Assembly: GCF_000143085.1 (NCBI RefSeq)
Contig: NC_014315.1
Span: 3,254,001 to 3,318,000, forward strand
Source of the DNA: Nitrosococcus watsonii C-113
GTDB taxonomy: Bacteria; Pseudomonadota; Gammaproteobacteria; Nitrosococcales; Nitrosococcaceae
Reading direction: 5' to 3'
Length of the DNA: 64,000 bases
Shown here piece by piece: positions 55,782 to 64,000 of this stretch. The translations under genes were made by a program, and so were the position numbers. The number at the start of each line of letters is the position of its first letter. The first letter of the stretch is position 1. Under the pieces are notes generated by a model. The model ran no database searches. It had not been told where the DNA came from and saw nothing but the letters and a program-made list of their open reading frames with translations.

Positions 55782-57617
55782 CTACTCGACAGTAACCGAT
55801 TTAGCCAAGTTACGGGGTTGATCCACATCGGTCCCCTTAATAACGGCTGCATGATAAGCTAGTAATTGCAATGGGATAGTGTAGATGATGGGGGCAGTTT
55901 CGTCCTCTACGGGTGGTATCTCTATAACTGTTATCCCAGGACCGGGTTTAACCTCTGCCGCATGATCAGCAAATACATAAAGCCGCCCGCCCCGGGCTCG
56001 GACTTCTTGCAAATTAGACTTCAATTTCTCTAATATTTGATCATTAGGTGCCACCGCGATCACAGGCATGTCGGCATCAACCAATGCCAAAGGGCCATGC
56101 TTTAGCTCTCCAGCGGGATAGGCTTCAGCATGAATATAAGAGATCTCTTTGAGCTTTAGCGCTCCCTCCATGGCAATAGGGTAATGGGTTCCACGTCCCA
56201 GAAATAAGGCATTTCTAATTTCGGCAAATTGCTCGGAGAGCTTCTCAATAGTTGGACTTAGCTGTAACACTTGTTCCACTCGGCTTGGAAGAAGCAGCAG
56301 CTGCGAGACGAGACTGGCTTCCTCCTCCGCTGCCAGTTTGTGACGCCGTCCCAACACGATAACAAGGAGTAACAAGGCTGTTAACTGGGCGGTGAATGCC
56401 TTGGTAGAAGCTACACCAATTTCAGGACCTGCTCGGGTCATCAAAACTAAATCCGCTTCTCGTACCAGGGAACTTTCTGGAACATTACAGATACTCAAGC
56501 TAGGACCAAAACCTTCCCGTTTAGCCTCCTTAAGGGCAGCGATTGTATCAGCGGTCTCACCTGACTGGGATAAAGTCACAACCAAGGTATAGGGAGTCAC
56601 CACCGGATGACGATAACGGAACTCACTGGCAATCTCTACCTGGCAAGGTATATTAGCGACGGATTCTAACCAATAACGACCGACCATCCCCGCATGGTAG
56701 CTGGTCCCGCAAGCTAGTATCAGCACTGATTGGATTTCATCTAAAATTTCTCCCGCCTTAGGACCAAAAACTTCATCTAAAACTCGGTGGCCACTAATCC
56801 TGCCTTCCAGGGTTTCTGCGATTGCCCGCGGCTGCTCAAAAATTTCTTTGAGCATATAATGGCGGAAGTCTCCACGCTCCACAGCGTCTGCATGAAGCTC
56901 GCTTTCCCGGATAGGACGTTCTACCTGCTTGCCCTCGACATTATAAATGGTAATCCGCTCCCGAGTGAGCTCAGCAATATCTCCTTCCTCCAGGAAGATA
57001 AAACGCTGAGTAACCGGCAACAAAGCCGCTACATCAGAAGCAATAAAATGTTCCCCAATACCTATTCCAATGACGAGCGGACTACCTCGGCGAGCGGCTA
57101 CTAGATAACCAGGATCTTTGGTTGATATCACGCCTAAGGCATAAGCCCCTTCAAGATCTTTAAGTGTACTCTGAACTGCTGCCAGGAGATCGCCATGCTG
57201 CTCAAAGTAGTGATACACTTGATGCACAATAACCTCGGTATCCGTATCCGAAGTAAACTCAAAACCATCGCCTTGCTGCTGTATTCGCAATGCTTCATGG
57301 TTTTCGATAATACCATTATGGACCAGTGCAATGGCCTGCCGGCAGATGTGAGGATGGGCATTGGTTTCACTGGGCTCGCCATGAGTAGCCCAGCGAGTAT
57401 GGGCAATACCTGTACGACCACTCAAAACGGCATCAGAAAGACCCTGCTCGAGTTCTATGATTTTGCCACGCCGCCGCACTCGCTGCAGGGATCTATTTTC
57501 CTCGTCAATTACTACTACGCCAGCCGAGTCATAGCCACGATATTCTAAACGCCGTAAACCCTCCACTAAGATGGGAACTACATCCCGCTGTGCAACTGCC
57601 CCGACGATACCACACAT
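55782..57617 (-). CDS. glmS: glucosamine-6-phosphate synthase
   Basis: 611-aa enzyme that makes glucosamine-6-phosphate from fructose-6-phosphate and glutamine. The N-terminal glutaminase starts [14 protein letters not shown] with nucleophile Cys. Two SIS sugar isomerase domains follow ([42 protein letters not shown]). It lies 75 bp after glmU and 45 bp before fructokinase, all minus strand. Confidence 0.98.
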   Translation of the reverse strand: MCGIVGAVAQRDVVPILVEGLRRLEYRGYDSAGVVVIDEENRSLQRVRRRGKIIELEQGLSDAVLSGRTGIAHTRWATHGEPSETNAHPHICRQAIALVHNGIIENHEALRIQQQGDGFEFTSDTDTEVIVHQVYHYFEQHGDLLAAVQSTLKDLEGAYALGVISTKDPGYLVAARRGSPLVIGIGIGEHFIASDVAALLPVTQRFIFLEEGDIAELTRERITIYNVEGKQVERPIRESELHADAVERGDFRHYMLKEIFEQPRAIAETLEGRISGHRVLDEVFGPKAGEILDEIQSVLILACGTSYHAGMVGRYWLESVANIPCQVEIASEFRYRHPVVTPYTLVVTLSQSGETADTIAALKEAKREGFGPSLSICNVPESSLVREADLVLMTRAGPEIGVASTKAFTAQLTALLLLVIVLGRRHKLAAEEEASLVSQLLLLPSRVEQVLQLSPTIEKLSEQFAEIRNALFLGRGTHYPIAMEGALKLKEISYIHAEAYPAGELKHGPLALVDADMPVIAVAPNDQILEKLKSNLQEVRARGGRLYVFADHAAEVKPGPGITVIEIPPVEDETAPIIYTIPLQLLAYHAAVIKGTDVDQPRNLAKSVTVE

Positions 57618-57692
57618 GCTCCATTCTTCCTCTTGCTTTTAAACCGGTCTATTTTCTGCACTGGTAGTAAATCCAGAGCAATTCGGTTATTT

Positions 57693-59054
57693 TTACTTTT
57701 TGCTAGGACGCTTCCACCCAGGTGATGATCGCTGTGGCGCCCTGCTTAGGGTGAGTTCCCCCGGCGGCGCGTCACGGGTAATGGTGGTACCAGCTCCAAT
57801 AGTGGCACCCGCGCCCACCTTCACAGGAGCTACCAATTGAGTATCTGAGCCAACAAAAGCGCCATCTTCAATGATCGTCCGATGTTTACTTGCCCCATCG
57901 TAATTGCAGGTAATGGTACCTGCGCCAATATTAACTTCCTTGCCGATGGTAGTATCACCAATATAGCTCAAGTGGTTAACCTTGGAGTTATCACGGATGG
58001 TCGATTTTTTGATTTCCACAAAGTTGCCAATATGTACTCCTTCACCCAACCTTGTTTCGGGACGAATACGTGTGAAGGGGCCAACTCGGGCACGAGCATC
58101 AATCGTGGCTTCTTCAATAACGCAATTGGCCAACACTTCAACGCCTTTCCCAAGTACCGCATTACGAAGATAGCAATGAGGACCGATTTTTACTCCATCG
58201 CCTAGGATCACCTTACCTTCAATAATTACATTAATATCAATAAAAACATCCTCCCCTGCCACCAATTCGCCTCGTAAGTCAAACCGATTTGGATCACCGA
58301 GGGTAACTCCTTCTCCCATTAAACGTGCTGCCTCTCGTTTCTGATAAACACGCTCTAAATAGGCAAGTTGCTGGCGATCATTGATACCCATCACTTCTAT
58401 AGGATCTGCCGCTGAAACTGCTGCTACTTTCTCTCCGCTGGTAGCTGCATACTCAATGATATCGGTAAGGTAATATTCCCCCTGGGCATTATTATTGCTC
58501 AGATTAGGGACAATCTGCTTCAAATAACGAGCCTCAATAGCCGTAATGCCTGTATTAACTTCTCTGATTTGGCGCTGCTCTGGGCTAGCGTCAGCTTCTT
58601 CAATAATTTTAGATACTTTACCAACCCTATCTCGAATAATTCGGCCATAACCATTAGGATTAGGCAGATCAACAGTAAGCAGACCTACTTTTCCCTGATC
58701 CATCATAACCAGCAGTCTTTTTAGAGTCTCAGTTTTAACCAGGGGAACATCACCAGAAAGAATCAAGAGCATTGCACCCGGCTTTACATAAGGCAAAGTC
58801 TGGAGTGCCGCATGACCCGTGCCTAACTGTAGTTCTTGCCGTATCCAGGTAATATCAGCGGCGCTAAAAGCTTTAGGTACTGTTTCCCCACCATGGCCAT
58901 AAACCACAATTATTTGCTCTGGATTTAGCTGACGCGCCGTTGCAATCACATGGCTCAGCAACGGCCGGCCTGCAAGTTGGTGAAGTACCTTAGGTAAACT
59001 TGAATGCATACGCTTTCCTTGCCCCGCAGCTAGGATAATGACACTAACAGCCAC
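57693..59054 (-). CDS. glmU: bifunctional GlmU (GlcN-1-P acetyltransferase / GlcNAc-1-P uridylyltransferase)
   Basis: 453 aa from a GTG at 59052-59054 with a GGAGGGGG site upstream; the frame is open to 59096 but MAVSVIILAAGQGKRM is the family start. The N-terminal half is the nucleotidyltransferase (AAGQGKRMHSSLPKVLHQL). From about residue 250 a left-handed beta-helix of hexapeptide repeats carries the acetyltransferase. It makes UDP-GlcNAc for cell wall and LPS. It is the first of the glmU-glmS-frk-sps-sus series. Confidence 0.97.
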   Translation of the reverse strand: MAVSVIILAAGQGKRMHSSLPKVLHQLAGRPLLSHVIATARQLNPEQIIVVYGHGGETVPKAFSAADITWIRQELQLGTGHAALQTLPYVKPGAMLLILSGDVPLVKTETLKRLLVMMDQGKVGLLTVDLPNPNGYGRIIRDRVGKVSKIIEEADASPEQRQIREVNTGITAIEARYLKQIVPNLSNNNAQGEYYLTDIIEYAATSGEKVAAVSAADPIEVMGINDRQQLAYLERVYQKREAARLMGEGVTLGDPNRFDLRGELVAGEDVFIDINVIIEGKVILGDGVKIGPHCYLRNAVLGKGVEVLANCVIEEATIDARARVGPFTRIRPETRLGEGVHIGNFVEIKKSTIRDNSKVNHLSYIGDTTIGKEVNIGAGTITCNYDGASKHRTIIEDGAFVGSDTQLVAPVKVGAGATIGAGTTITRDAPPGELTLSRAPQRSSPGWKRPSKK

Positions 59055-59151
59055 TAATACCCCCTCCAAATGAATTTGTGGGAAATTGAAAACCAATAAT
59101 CATTTATTTCGCACTTTATTTATCGGCTATATTAGGGCCTCCTCTAGAAAT

Positions 59152-59181
59152 AAAAAAGGCCGTCTATAGACGGCCTTTTTT
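59152..59181. terminator. terminator of the atp operon
   Basis: A fully palindromic stem, AAAAAAGGCCGTCT (59152-59165) with AGACGGCCTTTTTT (59168-59181), has A and T tracts on both sides, so it can act in either direction. It separates atpC from glmU. Confidence 0.92.
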
Positions 59182-59213
59182 ATTTCTCTTGGCAAAATAC
59201 CGACTATATTTCT

Positions 59214-59636
59214 TTAACCTAGCTTTTTGCGTATCCTCTGAATAGCCCTAAGTTGAGCAATTGCCTCGGCAAGCTCAGCTTGGGCCCGAGCATAGTCCAT
59301 TTTACCCTCTTGATCTTGAAGCGCCTCTTCCGCCCGTTGTTTAGCTGCTAGGGCAGCAGCTTCATCAATATCGGCAGCTCGCTGCGCGGTATCAGCCAGC
59401 ACGGTAACAACATGGGGTTGAACCTCAAGCAGGCCGCCGGAGACATAAAAAAAATCCTCCTGACCTTCCGGGCGCTGAAGCCGAACTTCTCCTGGCTTAA
59501 GACGGGTAATCAAAGGCGCATGGCGAGGCATGATGCCTACCTCCCCCATCTCTGCCGGCGCAAATAGCATATTAACCGTTCCAGAGAAGATCTCTCGCTC
59601 AGCGCTTACGATGTCCACATGCATGGTCATGGCCAT
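59214..59636 (-). CDS. atpC: ATP synthase epsilon subunit
   Basis: 140-aa central-stalk subunit. The beta-sandwich domain (MHVDIVSAEREIFSGTVNML, GEVGIMPRHAPLITRLKPG) is followed by two C-terminal helices that can inhibit ATP hydrolysis. Last gene of the atp operon. Confidence 0.97.
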   Translation of the reverse strand: MAMTMHVDIVSAEREIFSGTVNMLFAPAEMGEVGIMPRHAPLITRLKPGEVRLQRPEGQEDFFYVSGGLLEVQPHVVTVLADTAQRAADIDEAAALAAKQRAEEALQDQEGKMDYARAQAELAEAIAQLRAIQRIRKKLG

Positions 59637-59660
59637 TCCCTTCTCCCTGTAGTCCTAGAT

Positions 59661-61040
<1,380 letters not shown>

Positions 61041-61115
61041 CTATTCCTCTTAGCGATATATAGTGTGTCTCTGTTACCTGCCCTTGCTTCAGGTTTAGAA
61101 TAATTGGTAACGAAA

Positions 61116-61985
61116 CTAGAGAGCAGCAGCGCCGCCCACAATCTCCGAAAGTTCCTGAGTAATCGCCGCTTGCCGAGCCTTGTTATAAGCCAGCTGGAGA
61201 TCATCAATAAAACCTCCTGCGTTATCTGAAGCAGCTTTCATGGCAACCATTCGGGCAGCTTGTTCGCAAGCAATATTCTCTACCACACCTTGATAGACCA
61301 AGGACTCGATGTAGCGAATCAACACTTGGTCTAGGACTTCTTTCGCTTCTGGCTCATAAAGATAATCCCAACGATGCTCCAATTTTTCATCCGTTTTTCC
61401 CACACTCGCATCAATAGGCAATAACTGCTCGATTTCTGGACGCTGAGTCATCGTATTAACGAATTCATTGAATGCCAAGTAGAGGCGATCAATATTTCCT
61501 TCTTGGTAATTATCGAGCATTACCTTAACCGTCCCAATCAGATCCTCCACATGAGGACTATCACCCAGATGGGTCGCTTGGGCCGCGATGCTACCGCCAA
61601 ACCTCCGAAAAAAAGCATTAGCCTTCTGACCAATAATGCAAAGTTCAACAGGCACACCTTTTTCTTCCCATTCCCGCATGGTCCGTAAAAGGGTTCTAAA
61701 TAGATTGGTATTCAGACCGCCGCACAATCCCCTATCACTAGAGACAATAATGAAACCTACCTTCTTGGCCTCACGGCTAGTCAAATAGGGATGCTGATAT
61801 TCCTGATGGGCCTGGGCCAAATGGCGAATTACATTACGAATTTTATCCGCATAGGGACGGGAAGCTCGCATCCGATCCTGGGCCTTACGCATCTTACTAG
61901 CCGCCACCATTTCCATAGCGCGGGTAATTTTTTGCGTATTTTTAACACTGGCGATCTTGCTGCGTATTTCTTTACCACTCGCCAT
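61116..61985 (-). CDS. atpG: ATP synthase gamma subunit
   Basis: 289-aa rotor shaft. The N-terminal helix [20 protein letters not shown] and the C-terminal [20 protein letters not shown] with [15 protein letters not shown] are diagnostic. [13 protein letters not shown] marks the Rossmann-like core. It lies between atpA and atpD. Confidence 0.99.
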   Translation of the reverse strand: MASGKEIRSKIASVKNTQKITRAMEMVAASKMRKAQDRMRASRPYADKIRNVIRHLAQAHQEYQHPYLTSREAKKVGFIIVSSDRGLCGGLNTNLFRTLLRTMREWEEKGVPVELCIIGQKANAFFRRFGGSIAAQATHLGDSPHVEDLIGTVKVMLDNYQEGNIDRLYLAFNEFVNTMTQRPEIEQLLPIDASVGKTDEKLEHRWDYLYEPEAKEVLDQVLIRYIESLVYQGVVENIACEQAARMVAMKAASDNAGGFIDDLQLAYNKARQAAITQELSEIVGGAAAL

Positions 61986-62000
61986 AAAGGATACTCCCGC

Positions 62001-63548
62001 TTACCACGTACTAGTGGTTTTGAAGTTCTCAATAGCGGCCCTAAGTTCTGCCGCAATCTCATCGCTATAATCACCAGTTTTGGTAATCTTGTCCAAGAGT
62101 CCTCCATGGCTAGACTTCATATAGCCTTGTAAAGCGGATTCAAAATCTTGAATTTTATCCACTTCTACATCATCCAAAAAGCCTTCATTAGCAGCAAATA
62201 AGGATACCGCCATTTGGCCCACGCTCATTGGCGAGTATTGGAGCTGCTTCATAAGCTCCGTCACCCGTTGGCCGCGTTCAAGTTGCTTTCTCGTTGCCTC
62301 GTCAAGATCAGAAGCAAACTGAGCGAAGGCCGCAAGTTCACGATACTGCGCGAGATCTAAGCGAACGCCCCCTCCTAATTTCTTGATGATCTTAGTCTGA
62401 GCCGCTCCTCCTACCCGCGAAACTGAAAGCCCCGCATTAATCGCTGGACGAATACCTGCGTTAAATAAATCTGTCTCCAAAAAAATCTGGCCGTCGGTAA
62501 TAGATATGACGTTAGTAGGAATAAAAGCAGAGACATCTCCGGCTTGGGTCTCAATAATAGGCAAGGCCGTCAATGAACCCGTCTTACCTTTTACCTTCCC
62601 CTCGGTCAATTTTTCCACATGTTCTGCATTAACCCGAGCTGATCGCTCTAGCAGCCGAGAATGAAGGTAGAATACGTCACCCGGGAACGCCTCTCGTCCC
62701 GGCGGGCGCCGAAGTAGCAGAGAAACCTGGCGGTAAGCCCACGCTTGCTTAGTAAGATCATCGTAAATGATCAGCGCATCCTCACCTCGATCACGGAAAT
62801 ATTCTCCCATTGCACAACCGGCATAAGGTGCAATAAATTGCAGTGCAGCTGACTCAGATGCACTGGCAGCCACGACAATCGTATGCTCGAGGGCCCCGTG
62901 TTCTTCTAGTTTACGTACTACGCCTGCGACAGAAGAGGCTTTTTGGCCTATCGCCACATAAATACACTTAATTCCCGTGCCTTTCTGATTGATGATAGCA
63001 TCAACGGCTACCGCCGTTTTGCCAGTTTGGCGGTCTCCTATAATTAACTCCCGCTGACCCCGGCCAACCGGCACCATGGAGTCAATGGATTTCAAACCTG
63101 TTTGCACCGGCTGCGAAACCGACTGACGAGTAATAACGCCAGGTGCTACTTTTTCAATTGGAGAGGTCGCTTGCGCTTCAACAGGCCCACCCCCATCAAT
63201 AGGAATGCCCAGAGAGTCCACGACGCGGCCTAATAAGGCTTCTCCAACCGGAACCTCCAAAATACGGCCAGTACATTTGACCCGATTTCCTTCGGAAATA
63301 TGTTGATAAGGTCCAAGTATTACCGCACCCACTGAGTCTCGCTCCAGATTCATCGCTAGACCGTAAGTGTTCCCGGGAAATTCAATCATTTCTCCAAACA
63401 TTACATCGGTCAGCCCATGAATACGGACAATACCATCAGTCAAGCTAACTACCGTACCTTCTGTACGGGCCTCCGTATCAGCTTCGAATCCTTCAATTCG
63501 TTTTCTAATAAGTTCACTAATTTCTGCAGCGTTGAGTTGCAGTTGCAT
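62001..63548 (-). CDS. atpA: ATP synthase alpha subunit
   Basis: 515-aa non-catalytic F1 subunit. Walker [19 protein letters not shown], the arginine finger region [14 protein letters not shown] and the start [20 protein letters not shown] are standard. It lies 15 bp upstream of atpG. Confidence 0.99.
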   Translation of the reverse strand: MQLQLNAAEISELIRKRIEGFEADTEARTEGTVVSLTDGIVRIHGLTDVMFGEMIEFPGNTYGLAMNLERDSVGAVILGPYQHISEGNRVKCTGRILEVPVGEALLGRVVDSLGIPIDGGGPVEAQATSPIEKVAPGVITRQSVSQPVQTGLKSIDSMVPVGRGQRELIIGDRQTGKTAVAVDAIINQKGTGIKCIYVAIGQKASSVAGVVRKLEEHGALEHTIVVAASASESAALQFIAPYAGCAMGEYFRDRGEDALIIYDDLTKQAWAYRQVSLLLRRPPGREAFPGDVFYLHSRLLERSARVNAEHVEKLTEGKVKGKTGSLTALPIIETQAGDVSAFIPTNVISITDGQIFLETDLFNAGIRPAINAGLSVSRVGGAAQTKIIKKLGGGVRLDLAQYRELAAFAQFASDLDEATRKQLERGQRVTELMKQLQYSPMSVGQMAVSLFAANEGFLDDVEVDKIQDFESALQGYMKSSHGGLLDKITKTGDYSDEIAAELRAAIENFKTTSTW

Positions 63549-63574
63549 GGATATATCCTCTTGTTAGGCCCGCT

Positions 63575-64000
63575 CTAATGAAGTAATGAAGCGGCCAACT
63601 GATTAAGTTTCCCGATAGCAGACCCATCAATAACTAAATCGCCAGCGCGGATAATGATGCCACCCAACAGGGATTCGTCGATTTTACGGGAAAAGGTTAC
63701 CTCACGTCCTAATCGACGTTTAAGAGCACTTGCAATTTCATTTAATTGCTCCTCAGTCAGTGGCTTAGCCGAAATAATTTCAACTTCTAATGTTCCTTCG
63801 ATTTCGGCTCGTAACTGCTCAAATAAGGCAGCAACTTCCGGAAGAATGGACAAGCGATCATTTTCAGCCAATATTTTAATAAAGTTTTTAGCCGATTCGG
63901 TTACCGTATCACCTCCGATTTCAACAAATAACCCGACGAGCTGCTCGGAAGTGTAGCGCGGATCGTCAATTAAAATTTGCATTTCCGAATCCCTAACCAA
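63575..64000 (-). CDS. atpH: ATP synthase delta subunit, 5' end outside window
   Basis: C-terminal 141 or so residues of the F1 delta (OSCP) subunit, which joins F1 to the peripheral stalk. RYTSEQLVGLFVEIGGD and the C-terminal GGIIIRAGDLVIDGSAIGKL are typical. The complete protein is about 178 residues, so the start lies beyond 64000; the reading frame is open to the edge. Confidence 0.96.
   Translation of the reverse strand: MVRDSEMQILIDDPRYTSEQLVGLFVEIGGDTVTESAKNFIKILAENDRLSILPEVAALFEQLRAEIEGTLEVEIISAKPLTEEQLNEIASALKRRLGREVTFSRKIDESLLGGIIIRAGDLVIDGSAIGKLNQLAASLLH

Overview
The window looks like a chromosomal segment of a gammaproteobacterium. The best guess is a Nitrosococcus-like ammonia oxidiser (Chromatiales). 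That rests on the E. coli-like order smg-dprA / def-fmt-rsmB-trkA, an aa3-type cytochrome oxidase cluster with its heme A machinery, and a sucrose synthase / sucrose-phosphate synthase / fructokinase set of the kind seen in ammonia oxidisers and methanotrophs. No ammonia-oxidation genes lie in the window, so the genus is an inference.

Layout. 1-4603 (minus): LysM protein, dprA, smg and a 3'-truncated topA. 4866-13530 (plus): def, fmt, rsmB, a DUF4390 protein, an NtrY-like kinase, an NtrX-like regulator and trkA. 13528-17850: uvrA (minus), a solo TnpB element just upstream of it, and a 104-bp solitary copy of that element's right end on the trkA side. 17877-19802 (plus): a YajR-like transporter and ssb. 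19803-21336: IS debris and an HdeD-like protein. 21337-22387 (minus): ispB followed by tRNA-Pro(CGG). 22507-25513 (plus): rplU, rpmA, obgE, proB. Then rpsT (minus) and murJ (plus). 27558-37174: heme A synthesis and cytochrome c oxidase genes, almost all minus. 37506-43098 (plus): a DUF2970 protein, hisBHAFIE, a HIT protein and tatABC. 43095-47593: a pentapeptide protein, an orphan 70-aa gene, an APC permease and a CPA2 antiporter. 47590-50205 is the accessory islet: a SLAC1/TehA fragment, orphan plasmid-type traK and traL, and a broken IS630 copy. 50272-59054 (minus): glmU, glmS, fructokinase, sps and sus in one tight series. 59214-64000 (minus): atpH (partial), atpA, atpG, atpD, atpC.

How the genes work together. 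The oxidase region holds most of what is needed to build a heme-aa3 oxidase: subunits I-III, the Cox11 copper chaperone, an SCO-like protein, SURF1, heme O and heme A synthases, and a 44-aa membrane protein too short for routine gene calling. The glmU-to-sus series shares fructose-6-phosphate as its branch point: GlmS and SPS consume it and fructokinase makes it.

Most notable are: (1) the TnpB element, with catalytic residues intact but an apparent 5' frameshift, an omegaRNA-like right end, and a solitary right-end copy that supplies the trkA stop codon; (2) an NtrX-like regulator whose AAA+ domain has lost GAFTGA, the Walker B acidic pair and the usual arginine positions; (3) an orphan TraK/TraL pair preceded by AAGTG repeats; (4) an IS630 transposase broken by two separate perfect 8-bp tandem duplications. 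I found no CRISPR array, rRNA operon or clear prophage.
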